Assembly: GCA_021154515.1 (NCBI GenBank) | Contig: JAJKIL010000262.1 | Span: 1 to 6,480 of the forward strand | Length of the DNA stretch: 6,480 nucleotides | Direction of reading: 5' to 3' | Source: Niastella sp. | GTDB taxonomy: Bacteria; Bacteroidota; Bacteroidia; Chitinophagales; Chitinophagaceae | In this document: one piece after another, positions 1 to 5,361 of the stretch | Numbering within the stretch: the stretch's first letter is position 1 | Layout: the number at the start of each line of letters is the position of its first letter | Position numbers and translations under genes: made by a program | The notes under the pieces: model-generated | Told to the model about the DNA's origin: nothing | The model's database searches: none | What the model saw: the letters and a program-made list of their open reading frames with translations, nothing else

Positions 1-60
1 GCATCTGATTATGTTACGGGTACTATTTTGACCGTTGACGGTGGTTGGATGGGGAGGTAG
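1..60 (+). CDS. kduD: C-terminal end of 2-deoxy-D-gluconate 3-dehydrogenase / 2-dehydro-3-deoxy-D-gluconate 5-dehydrogenase (KduD-like SDR), partial
   Basis: An open frame enters from the left edge and stops at TAG (58-60), giving 19 residues that end in YVTGTILTVDGGWMGR. The YVTG-x-x-x-x-VDGGW pattern is the standard C-terminal signature of classical short-chain dehydrogenases, and the terminal WMGR is typical of the KduD branch. KduD uses NAD(H) to interconvert 2,5-diketo-3-deoxygluconate and 2-keto-3-deoxygluconate in the cytoplasm, the step after KduI. The neighbouring kduI, on the same strand 242 bp downstream, strongly supports this reading over another SDR. The Rossmann glycine motif and the catalytic Ser-Tyr-Lys lie outside the window, so the exact substrate cannot be proved here. 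Confidence 0.8.
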   Translation, partial: ASDYVTGTILTVDGGWMGR

Positions 61-123
61 AGTTGGGGAGTTGACCAGTTGACGAGTTGACAGTTAACAA
101 GTTGACAAGTTGACGAGTTGAGA
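61..123 (+). repeat. Tandem octamer repeat AGTTGACN, about 8 units
   Basis: Starting on the first base after the kduD stop codon, eight consecutive units begin with AGTT: AGTTGGGG, AGTTGACC, AGTTGACG, AGTTGAC (7 bases), AGTTAACA, AGTTGACA, AGTTGACG and AGTTGAGA. The period is 8 bases with one single-base slip. All units point the same way, and the same unit reappears in other gaps of this window. It shows no coding character. Its function is unknown; it could be a dispersed intergenic repeat or a simple-sequence expansion. Confidence 0.85.
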
Positions 124-155
124 AGGAAGAAGGATGTAGGGAGAATAAAGGAGGA

Positions 156-191
156 AGTTGATAGAGTTAATATAGTTGATAGGGTTGATAA
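156..191 (+). repeat. Tandem 9-base repeat AGTTGATAG, 4 units
   Basis: Four units follow each other with period 9: AGTTGATAG, AGTTAATAT, AGTTGATAG and GGTTGATAA. They share the AGTT core of the octamer array 33 bp upstream and look like a variant with one extra base. The sequence between the two arrays (124-155) is purine-rich (A/G) with no recognisable signal. Confidence 0.65.
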
Positions 192-225
192 GGTAGACAG
201 GGTTTAAGTTATAAATGCTTCATGG

Positions 226-240
226 CCGCGTCGCGGTTTT
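226..240 (+). terminator. Possible weak terminator after kduD
   Basis: CCGC (226-229) and GCGG (233-236) can pair around a GTC loop, and four T residues follow at once (237-240). The stem is only 4 bp, or 5 if read as a DNA palindrome with a central T. It might end the kduD transcript or mean nothing. The leader of kduI (241-302) contains an A-rich stretch just before the start codon and no clear promoter. Confidence 0.25.
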
Positions 241-302
241 CTGCCGTCTGCCCGGTCTCTCGAAGCCTCAAAAACAACAATTAAAAACAAAGAAACCTAA
301 TC

Positions 303-1133
303 ATGGATAATAGATTCGCAATAAGCCCCAACGAAGCAAAGCAAATGGATACGGCTGCTTTGCGTAAGGCGTTTTTGATAGATAAATTATTTGAAGCGGA
401 TGCTGCACATTTTACTTTGTCGCATTACGACCGGTATATTGCAGGGGGTGTTATGCCCGTAAAAGGCGCCGTAAGCTTACCCAATCCTGAAAAGTTGAAA
501 GCGCAGTTCTTCCTCGAAAGAAGAGAAATGGGCATCATCAATGTAGGTGGTAAAGGTACCATCACGGCCGATGGACAGAAATATGAATTAGATTACAAAG
601 AAGCATTATACATTGGTAAGGGAACAAAAGAGGTGCAGTTTGCATCAGCCGATGGCAGCAAACCCGCCAAGTTCTATATCAATGCAGCGCCAGCGCATCA
701 TACCTATCCCACCAAAAAGATTGCCCGCGCCGATGCGGATGTGGTGGAACTGGGCAGTCCGGCAACGGCCAATCACCGCGTAATCAATAAACTGATCGTA
801 AACAGCGTGCTGGAAGTTTGTCAACTGCAAATGGGCATGACCGAATTAAAAAGCGGCAGCGTGTGGAATACCATGCCGGCCCATACGCACGACCGCCGGA
901 TGGAAGTATATTTCTATTTTGAAGTACCACAGGGACAAAGCGTTTGTCATTTTATGGGCGAACCGCAGGAAACCCGCCATATCTGGATGCAGAATGAGCA
1001 GGCGGTGATCTCGCCCAACTGGAGCATTCACTCCGGCGCCGGAACTTCTAACTATACCTTTATCTGGGGTATGGCCGGTGAAAACCTCGATTATGGTGAT
1101 ATGGACCATTGCGCTATTACCGAGTTGCGCTAA
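303..1133 (+). CDS. kduI: 5-dehydro-4-deoxy-D-glucuronate isomerase (4-deoxy-L-threo-5-hexosulose-uronate ketol-isomerase), KduI
   Basis: This cytoplasmic cupin-fold metalloenzyme isomerises 5-keto-4-deoxyuronate, formed from unsaturated galacturonate released by pectate lyases, to 2,5-diketo-3-deoxygluconate, the substrate of KduD. The 276-residue product matches the E. coli family length (278) and aligns to memory over its whole span: FLERREMGIINVGG (70-83), APAHHTYPTKK (129-139), NTMPAHTH (189-196), RRMEVYFYF (198-206), PQETRHIWM (221-229), NEQAVISPNWSIHSG (231-245) and the C-terminal DMDH. The zinc ligands of the E. coli enzyme (H196, H198, E203, H245) correspond to H194, H196, E201 and H243, all present. 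The start at 303 matches the usual N-terminus. It is preceded by A-rich sequence rather than a Shine-Dalgarno, which is normal for Bacteroidota. The gene lies downstream of kduD in the same direction, but a 242-bp repeat-rich gap suggests it may have its own promoter. A strong terminator follows it. Function is well supported. Confidence 0.97.
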   Translation: MDNRFAISPNEAKQMDTAALRKAFLIDKLFEADAAHFTLSHYDRYIAGGVMPVKGAVSLPNPEKLKAQFFLERREMGIINVGGKGTITADGQKYELDYKEALYIGKGTKEVQFASADGSKPAKFYINAAPAHHTYPTKKIARADADVVELGSPATANHRVINKLIVNSVLEVCQLQMGMTELKSGSVWNTMPAHTHDRRMEVYFYFEVPQGQSVCHFMGEPQETRHIWMQNEQAVISPNWSIHSGAGTSNYTFIWGMAGENLDYGDMDHCAITELR

Positions 1134-1153
1134 TGAATTATATATATGTAGCT

Positions 1154-1191
1154 ACGTCCCGATACGCCTTACGGCTATCGGGACGTTTGTT
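1154..1191 (+). terminator. Rho-independent-type terminator of kduI
   Basis: Twenty bases after the kduI stop, ACGTCCCGATA (1154-1164) pairs perfectly with TATCGGGACGT (1176-1186). An inner GCC/GGC pairing (1166-1168 with 1173-1175) closes a TTAC loop. A T-rich tail follows (TTTGTTTAT). Stem strength and tail position fit an intrinsic terminator that separates kdu expression from the downstream arabinan genes. Confidence 0.85.
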
Positions 1192-1195
1192 TATA

Positions 1196-1219
1196 AGTTA
1201 GCAAGTTGACGAGTTGAGA
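1196..1219 (+). repeat. Octamer repeat AGTTNNNN, 3 units
   Basis: AGTTAGCA, AGTTGACG and AGTTGAGA follow each other with period 8, directly after the kduI terminator. They have the same unit and orientation as the array at 61-123; the pair AGTTGACG-AGTTGAGA is identical to the last two units there (108-123). Confidence 0.7.
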
Positions 1220-1266
1220 AAGTGAGTGGTGAGCAGGCTTGCGAAATCGAAACTCACTAAATAAAT

Positions 1267-1332
1267 AGGGGAATGCGGCAACATTCCCCTGCTTAAAGCC
1301 AAAACAGGTTAACGTGAATGGTTTACCTGTTT
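1267..1332 (+). other. Two consecutive hairpins in the kduI-GH51 gap
   Basis: AGGGGAATG (1267-1275) pairs perfectly with CATTCCCCT (1282-1290) across a 6-base loop. Twelve bases later AAACAGGTTAAC (1302-1313) pairs with GTTTACCTGTTT (1321-1332) with one mismatch and a 7-base loop. Neither has a clean T-tract on the plus strand, so terminator function is doubtful. They may be the 5' part of a structured leader or a remnant of one. Confidence 0.5.
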
Positions 1333-1362
1333 CCATTATTCATCTTTAAACTGTCTAAAGGT

Positions 1363-1485
1363 ATGAAAAAATTTCATCCGCCAAAGACAGATACCTTGCT
1401 TTACGCGGCATTCGCCTTTGCTGTAAGGAGTATGAAACTAACCCTGGCCTGCAACACACTCTTTTGGCCAATTCCAAATAAATAA
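1363..1485 (+). CDS. Doubtful 40-residue ORF, possibly a relic of a SusC-type leader
   Basis: ATG at 1363 opens 40 codons to TAA at 1483. The product begins with MKKFHPPKTDTLL, continues with AAFAFAVRSMKLT, and ends in NTLFWPIPNK. A basic N-terminus followed by an internal R-x-MKLT is reminiscent of the long leader peptides of TonB-dependent SusC-like receptors in Chitinophagaceae, where a MKLT segment starts the hydrophobic signal. Nothing resembling a SusC body follows in any frame I read. It could be the broken start of a lost receptor or chance. No family is recognised with confidence. Confidence 0.15.
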   Translation: MKKFHPPKTDTLLYAAFAFAVRSMKLTLACNTLFWPIPNK

Positions 1486-1495
1486 TTATAATTGT

Positions 1496-1624
1496 AATAA
1501 TGACATTATTGTCTCTGCAATTGCTTTAGGGCGCACCAGGCAGGCCTTCTATTAGTCTGGACATCCGATGCCTGGCCGGTGGCATCACCTGAACGATAGG
1601 CCAACGTTTCCCGGGAACGTGATG
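1496..1624 (+). other. Densely self-complementary stretch, candidate structured RNA or leader
   Basis: Several short perfect inverted repeats overlap here. AATAATG (1496-1502) pairs with CATTATT (1504-1510), a 15-base palindrome. CCAGGCA (1536-1542) pairs with TGCCTGG (1569-1575). TGGCC (1573-1577) pairs with GGCCA (1599-1603) and encloses GGTG (1578-1581) with CACC (1586-1589). CATCAC (1583-1588) can instead pair with GTGATG (1619-1624), which would hide the ATG at 1622. ACGTTTCCC with GGGAACGT (1604-1620) is nearly palindromic. Some pairings exclude others, as in switch-like leaders. I could not match it to a known riboswitch, and it may be chance in GC-richer sequence. Confidence 0.3.
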
Positions 1625-1717
1625 GAGAGAGTAAGAAAAGTAGTACTTTGGTATTTACAAGGCTTAATAATGCTGGTGTTGCTGTTTTGGGAAAAAGAAA
1701 AGTTTGTAAGTTATTGA
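1622..1717 (+). CDS. Doubtful 31-residue hydrophobic mini-protein
   Basis: ATG at 1622 opens 31 codons to TGA (1715-1717). The product has a basic start (MERVRK), a hydrophobic run of about 17 residues (VVLWYLQGLIMLVLLFW, 7-23) and a charged tail (EKEKF). This is the shape of a single-pass small membrane protein. Its 3' end runs into the octamer repeat array, and no ribosome-binding signal is visible, though those are weak in this phylum. The ATG lies in a stretch that can base-pair with 1583-1588. It may be chance, since a short ORF of this length is not rare. Confidence 0.15.
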   Translation: MERVRKVVLWYLQGLIMLVLLFWEKEKFVSY

Positions 1718-1798
1718 GTTAGTAAGTTTATTAGTTAAATGCAAACTAATGAACTCAATAACTAACAAACTAACAAACTCAATAACTAAGAACTAAGA
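1701..1798. repeat. Head-to-head octamer array (AGTTNNNN x5, then AACTNNNN x7) able to form a long hairpin
   Basis: Five forward units (AGTTTGTA, AGTTATTG, AGTTAGTA, AGTTTATT, AGTTAAAT; 1701-1740) are followed after three bases by seven units in the opposite orientation, starting AACTAATG and AACTCAAT (1744-1798), with period 8 except one 7-base unit. As a consequence 1709-1736 and 1760-1787 are inverted repeats matching at 25 of 28 positions, with a 23-base spacer. The array ends 3 bp before the GH51 start codon, so a transcript starting upstream would carry a hairpin of about 28 bp, AU-rich, about 14 bases from the ATG. It may influence translation or transcript stability, but that is inference. 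Confidence 0.8.
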
Positions 1799-1801
1799 AT
1801 A

Positions 1802-3778
1802 ATGAAACAACGATTTGCTTTTTTGCTATTGATCTTAACGATGCTTGTTGGAAAAAACTATTCCCAGGTAAACCACACCCTGGTGGTAAATGCTGCACAG
1901 ACAAAAGCCACTATTGATCCTACCATGTGGGGGATCTTTTTTGAAGATATCAACTTTGGGGCCGATGGTGGTATTTATGCTGAGCTGGTAAAGAACCGGT
2001 CGTTTGAATTTTTTAAACCAATGATGGGCTGGACGGTGAACCGCAAAAAGTTGGTGGAAGGTGAACTGCTGGTGATAAACAGGGGCGAAGAAAATACCCG
2101 CAATCCCCGCTTTCTGCGCGTTACCATGAACAATGCGGTAAAAGGCGATCTGGGCCTCACTAATGAAGGCTTCCGCGGCATGGGTATCAAAAAAGGACTG
2201 CGCTATGACTTCTCTGTATTATATCGTCAACCAGAGGCACATACGAAATTACATATTGAACTCACAGACTCAACAAAAAGAGTGGTGGGGGATACGGTGT
2301 TGTCGCTAACCGAAGCAGGCGACAGCTGGCATAAAGCAGCCGTAACTTTTCATGCCAATGAAACTTTATTAAAAGGCAGATTGAATATCTGGTTCGAAGG
2401 CAATGGTACGGTTGACCTGGATATGATCTCGCTGTTCCCCGGTGATACCTGGAAGAACCGCCCCGGTGGCATGCGCGCCGATATGGTACAATTGCTGGCC
2501 GACATGAAACCCGGTTTTATCCGTTTTCCCGGTGGTTGTATTGTAGAAGGGTTCGACCTTACCAACCGGTATCGTTGGAAAAATACAGTAGGCCCAATTG
2601 AAGAAAGACAACTGATGATCAACCGGTGGAATATTGAGTTTCCTTATCGCAATGCACCGGATTATTTTCAAACATTTGGGTTGGGTTTCTTTGAATACTT
2701 CCAGTTGGCGGATGATATTGGTGCAGAACCATTACCTATTTTGAATTGTGGGATGGCCTGTCAGTTCAATTCTGCAGAGCTGGTTCCCATGAAGGACCTC
2801 GATCCATTTATCCAGGATGCATTGGACCTCATTGAATTTGCCAATGGCGATGTAAATACCAAATGGGGTAAGGTACGGGCCGAAATGGGCCATCCCGCTC
2901 CGTTTAACCTGAAGATGATGGGCATTGGCAATGAGAACTGGGGACCACAATATATTGAACGGTTAAAAGCATTCCAGGCAGCTATAAAAGGAAAATATCC
3001 CAATATAAAATTGATCTGCAGCTCAGGCACCGATCCCAATGGCGAACGTTTCGATTATCTGAACGGCGAGCTGCGCAAGCTGAATGCAGACTTTATAGAT
3101 GAACATTATTATCGCAAACCGGAATGGTTCCTGCAGAATGCGCGTCGTTATGATAATTATCCGCGTACCGGTTCAAAGGTTTTTGGTGGTGAATACGCCT
3201 CCCACGTTGATAATACGGTGGGCAGCAAGCGCAATACCTGGCTGGCAGCGCTGTCAGAAGCGGCTTTCATGACCGGCTTGGAACGCAATGCCGATGTAGT
3301 AGGCATGGCTTCCTATGCACCGTTGTTTGCGAATGTAGATGGCTGGCAATGGGCGCCCGATCTTATTTGGGTGAACAACCTGCAGGCATATGGCACACCC
3401 GATTACCAGGTGCAAAAATTATTCTCCCTGAACAAAGGTTCCAAAGCAGTACCCATTACTTTAAACAAGGATGCAGTGGCCGGGCAGGACAGTCTGTACG
3501 CTTCGGCCTGTATCGATGCCGCTGCCAATGAACTGATCATTAAAGTGGTGAACGCCTCTGACAAAGCACAGAACAATACCTTGCAACTGGATGGCGTAAA
3601 AAAGCTTGCCGCCAAAGGCAAATTGTTAACCATGCAGTCAGACCTCACCGCGGTGAATTCATTCGACAGTCCAACCAACGTAGCCCCTGTTGAATCAACG
3701 ATTGCAATAAAGAATAAAAAAATAATCCTGAATACAGCACCTTATTCATTCAGCGTGTTACGGGTAAAGTTGGATTGA
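1802..3778 (+). CDS. Secreted GH51 alpha-L-arabinofuranosidase
   Basis: The 658-residue product is a retaining glycosidase that releases terminal L-arabinofuranose from arabinan, arabinoxylan or their oligosaccharides. A signal peptide covers residues 1-21 (MKQR, hydrophobic 5-16, then NYS before Q22) with no lipobox cysteine, so it is probably periplasmic. MWGIFFEDINFGADGGIYAELVKNRSFEF (42-70) is the conserved opening of the family; in line with the writing limit, its key parts are GIFFEDIN and ELVKNRSFE. A beta-sandwich insert resembling a CBM4/9-type module spans about 75-215. The (beta/alpha)8 barrel contains RFPGGCIVEG (241-250). The acid/base is E378 in GIGNENWG, and the nucleophile is E464 in FGGEYASH. 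A C-terminal beta-sandwich (about 535-658) ends in FSVLRVKLD. Both catalytic residues are intact and the length is typical of the Bacteroides enzymes. Only this start gives the signal peptide. A GH43 arabinanase gene follows 85 bp downstream on the same strand, probably co-transcribed. Arabinan rather than arabinoxylan is suggested by that partner. Confidence 0.95.
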   Translation: MKQRFAFLLLILTMLVGKNYSQVNHTLVVNAAQTKATIDPTMWGIFFEDINFGADGGIYAELVKNRSFEFFKPMMGWTVNRKKLVEGELLVINRGEENTRNPRFLRVTMNNAVKGDLGLTNEGFRGMGIKKGLRYDFSVLYRQPEAHTKLHIELTDSTKRVVGDTVLSLTEAGDSWHKAAVTFHANETLLKGRLNIWFEGNGTVDLDMISLFPGDTWKNRPGGMRADMVQLLADMKPGFIRFPGGCIVEGFDLTNRYRWKNTVGPIEERQLMINRWNIEFPYRNAPDYFQTFGLGFFEYFQLADDIGAEPLPILNCGMACQFNSAELVPMKDLDPFIQDALDLIEFANGDVNTKWGKVRAEMGHPAPFNLKMMGIGNENWGPQYIERLKAFQAAIKGKYPNIKLICSSGTDPNGERFDYLNGELRKLNADFIDEHYYRKPEWFLQNARRYDNYPRTGSKVFGGEYASHVDNTVGSKRNTWLAALSEAAFMTGLERNADVVGMASYAPLFANVDGWQWAPDLIWVNNLQAYGTPDYQVQKLFSLNKGSKAVPITLNKDAVAGQDSLYASACIDAAANELIIKVVNASDKAQNNTLQLDGVKKLAAKGKLLTMQSDLTAVNSFDSPTNVAPVESTIAIKNKKIILNTAPYSFSVLRVKLD

Positions 3779-3803
3779 TGTTTTTATCAAATCATTCAAA
3801 CCA

Positions 3804-3843
3804 GGTTGACCCGTTAATCAGTTGACCAGTTAACCAGTTGATA
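3804..3843 (+). repeat. Octamer repeat, 5 units, between the GH51 and GH43 genes
   Basis: GGTTGACC, CGTTAATC, AGTTGACC, AGTTAACC and AGTTGATA run with exact period 8 and fill more than half of the short gap between the two glycosidase genes. This is the same repeat family and orientation as at 61-123 and 1196-1219. Because the genes appear to form one transcription unit, the repeat is probably transcribed as a spacer. Confidence 0.8.
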
Positions 3844-3863
3844 GGCTTCATATGGTATACGTA

Positions 3864-4814
3864 ATGAAGTATTTAATCATATACCTGTTTTTTTTCCTGA
3901 GCCTGTCTTCAGTCGCTCAAACCATTCCTGCGCACGATCCTGTTCTGATAAAACAGGACAGTGTATACTATATGTTTTGTACCGGTCAGGGCATTACTGT
4001 GTGGTCGTCGGTAAACAGGGTTGACTGGAAGAAAGAGGAACCGGTATTTGCTCAGCCACCTGCATGGGTCTTAAAGGAGCTGCCTGCTTTTAAAGGACAT
4101 ACCTGGGCGCCGGATATCAGCTTTCATAACGGACAATATTACCTGTATTATGCGGTTTCCGATTTTGGCAAGAACACTTCCTGCATAGGCGTGGCTACCA
4201 ACAAGACCCTGCATCCCGGTTCGCCTGATTATCATTGGGAAGACCAGGGCAAACTGGTTCAATCAGTGCCCAACCGTGACGACTGGAACGCCATAGACCC
4301 TAATTTGTTTGTTGATGATAATGATACGGCCTGGCTAACCTTTGGTTCATTCTGGGGTGGGATAAAACTCGTAAAACTCAACAATGATCTGATCTCATTG
4401 GTGCATCCCGAAGTATGGTATAACCTGGCCAGCAGAAGGAATGATCCCGGCAATACTGCCATCGAGGCGCCCTTCCTGTTTAAGAAAGGAAAATACTATT
4501 ACCTGTTTGTCTCTGTAGATTTTTGCTGCCGCGGGTTAAAAAGTAATTACAAAGTGTTGGTGGGTAGAAGTGAAAAAGTAACCGGTCCGTATGTTGATAA
4601 AAACAATGTGGCCATGATGAAGGGCGGCGGTTCATTGGTAGCGGCAGGCGATACCACCAACTGGGCCGCAGTAGGACATAACTCAGTGTATACTTTTGAT
4701 GGTAAAGATTACATCGTATACCATGGCTATGATGCCAAAGACAATGGCAAACCGAAATTGATTATCCGCGAATTGAATTGGGATGCCGCCGGCTGGCCGG
4801 TGGTAGCACCCTGA
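3864..4814 (+). CDS. Secreted GH43 arabinan endo-1,5-alpha-L-arabinosidase (arabinanase)
   Basis: The enzyme is an inverting five-bladed beta-propeller glycosidase expected to cut alpha-1,5-arabinan in the periplasm or outside the cell. Residue numbers here count from the alternative upstream ATG at 3852. The three GH43 catalytic acids are present: base D29 in AHDPV, pKa modulator D149 in AIDPN and acid E205 in IEAPF. WAPDIS (85-90), FCCRGLKSNY (224-233, arabinanase-specific loop) and GHNSV (275-279, the His that binds the metal in arabinanases) support the endo-arabinanase type over beta-xylosidase. The gene is complete at about 316 residues, the normal size for a single-domain member. Start 3864 is preferred because it gives a classic signal peptide, MKYLIIYLFFFLSLSSVA before Q; starting at 3852 would add MVYV ahead of the charged end. 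It follows the GH51 gene closely and ends convergent to the SusD-like gene. Exact specificity (endo or exo) is unproved. Confidence 0.92.
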   Translation: MKYLIIYLFFFLSLSSVAQTIPAHDPVLIKQDSVYYMFCTGQGITVWSSVNRVDWKKEEPVFAQPPAWVLKELPAFKGHTWAPDISFHNGQYYLYYAVSDFGKNTSCIGVATNKTLHPGSPDYHWEDQGKLVQSVPNRDDWNAIDPNLFVDDNDTAWLTFGSFWGGIKLVKLNNDLISLVHPEVWYNLASRRNDPGNTAIEAPFLFKKGKYYYLFVSVDFCCRGLKSNYKVLVGRSEKVTGPYVDKNNVAMMKGGGSLVAAGDTTNWAAVGHNSVYTFDGKDYIVYHGYDAKDNGKPKLIIRELNWDAAGWPVVAP

Positions 4815-4871
4815 TTCAATTGGGTTAAACCTCAAACTTTTGATGCCTGACAATGAGGGCATTACAAGGAT

Positions 4872-4956
4872 TTCTTCGCAACTTCTTCGCAACTCCTTTT
4901 AGACAGCTCTTAGACTTCTTCGCAAATTTGCGAAGAACTTGCGAAGGATTTGCGAA
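4872..4956. repeat. TTCTTCGCAA repeat cluster with a perfect 22-bp palindrome
   Basis: Three forward copies of TTCTTCGCAA (4872-4881, 4883-4892, 4916-4925) are followed by three inverted copies: TTGCGAAGAA (4928-4937), TTGCGAAGGA (4939-4948) and TTGCGAA (4950-4956). The innermost pair forms a perfect 22-bp palindrome at 4916-4937, centred on AAATTT. Most copies are 11 bases apart. Folding would give a large hairpin. Similar TTCGCAA-rich repeats are, to my recollection, scattered through Bacteroidota intergenic DNA, where they generate spurious LRNFFA-type ORFs. It may act as a transcript end or as a REP-like element. Confidence 0.8.
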
Positions 4957-5083
4957 CGTGGGTAAGATGAGTCTTTGCTCAGTCCCAAAGAAATGTAAAA
5001 GAAATTCAGCCGTCACTCCTGCTTTTACAGGTATAGATTCAATCCTCTTTCCGCCTAAAAATGCTGTTCGTCACACCGCTTTG

Positions 5084-5120
5084 CGAAGCTCGTCCCATCA
5101 GCTCTCGAAGCCCGTCACAT
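5084..5120 (+). repeat. Imperfect 15-base direct repeat
   Basis: CGAAGCTCGTCCCAT (5084-5098) and CGAAGCCCGTCACAT (5106-5120) match at 13 of 15 positions and start 22 bases apart. There are only two copies and no function is evident. It may be a decayed duplicate. Confidence 0.4.
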
Positions 5121-5197
5121 AATTGAAAATCGAATGAATAAGAAAGGTAAGTTTGTAATTCGTACGTGACAGTTCTTTGAAAAGATGGAAAACAAAA

Positions 5198-5222
5198 GCC
5201 TGCCCCGCAAAGCAGGACAGGC
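5198..5222 (+). other. Small GC-rich hairpin in the convergent gap
   Basis: GCCTGCCCCGC (5198-5208) and GCAGGACAGGC (5212-5222) pair at 9 of 11 positions with an AAA loop; the two C-A mismatches interrupt the stem. TCTT follows and then an A-run, so it could be a weak terminator for the GH43 transcript, but the tail is poor. Confidence 0.35.
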
Positions 5223-5274
5223 TCTTAAAAAAGCGGGTACGGATAATCGAAACTGACTGAACTGACTTGTTGTA

Positions 5275-5314
5275 AAATACCACCTGCCTGTGAGCCGGAC
5301 GGCAGATGGTATTT
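5275..5314 (-). terminator. Terminator of the SusD-like gene, possibly bidirectional
   Basis: AAATACCACCTGCC (5275-5288) and GGCAGATGGTATTT (5301-5314) pair at 13 of 14 positions with a 12-base loop. On the minus strand the stem lies 47 bases beyond the SusD-like stop codon, and its far side ends in TTTT, as expected for an intrinsic terminator. On the plus strand the tail is only ATTTA, so termination of the GH43 transcript here is possible but less certain. Confidence 0.75.
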
Positions 5315-5361
5315 ACGGGTCTGGATTACAAATAATATAGAGTACGATTCAAGCTTTCGTT

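Larger units (their letters stand above)
1134..1801. other. 668-bp intergenic region between kduI and the GH51 gene
   Basis: No confident gene lies here. From left to right it holds the kduI terminator, a three-unit octamer repeat, two hairpins (1267-1332), a 40-codon ORF of doubtful status (1363-1485), a densely self-complementary stretch (1496-1624), a 31-codon hydrophobic ORF (1622-1717) and a head-to-head octamer array (1701-1798) that runs to just before the GH51 start. The length and amount of structure suggest a regulatory leader, a degraded gene or an unrecognised RNA; the sequence alone does not decide. I found no convincing Bacteroidota promoter (TTG, about 19 bases, TAnnTTTG). Confidence 0.6.
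4815..5361. other. 547-bp intergenic region between convergent GH43 and SusD-like genes
   Basis: No gene is supported. Contents from left to right are a TTCTTCGCAA palindromic repeat cluster (4872-4956), a plain stretch, an imperfect 15-base direct repeat (5084-5120), a small hairpin (5198-5222) and a strong inverted repeat acting as terminator (5275-5314). Open frames of 63-89 codons on both strands exist here, but their peptides simply read out the repeats. The region is the tail-to-tail spacer of two converging transcription units. Confidence 0.7.

Noticed and set aside
61..191. CRISPR array
   Set aside because: The units are 8 or 9 bases long and directly adjacent, with no 28-36 base repeats, no unique spacers and no cas gene.
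1531..1624. TPP or SAM riboswitch upstream of GH51
   Set aside because: CACCTGAAC faintly recalls the ACCTGAT part of the TPP element, but the CTGAGA box and the remaining core are missing, and the downstream gene is not a thiamin or methionine gene.
1641..1650. Bacteroidota -7 promoter box (TAnnTTTG) in TAGTACTTTG
   Set aside because: The spacing between TA and TTTG is one base short, and no TTG lies at the expected -33 position.
2350..3039. Minus-strand ORFs of 72-100 codons inside the GH51 gene
   Set aside because: They overlap a complete gene with intact catalytic residues and have no recognisable domains; they are shadow frames.
4843..4862. Terminator directly after the GH43 gene (ATGCC/GGCAT)
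   Set aside because: The stem is only 5 bp with a 10-base loop and no T-tract.
4853..5122. An 89-codon plus-strand ORF and an overlapping 63-codon minus-strand ORF (4825-5016)
   Set aside because: Both peptides are read-outs of the TTCTTCGCAA repeats (LRNFFA and LRKFAK types), lie opposite each other and show no domain, so they look spurious.
5185..5256. A 23-codon ORF starting MENKSLPRK
   Set aside because: It is very short, overlaps the 5198-5222 hairpin, has no recognisable relative and is within the range expected by chance.
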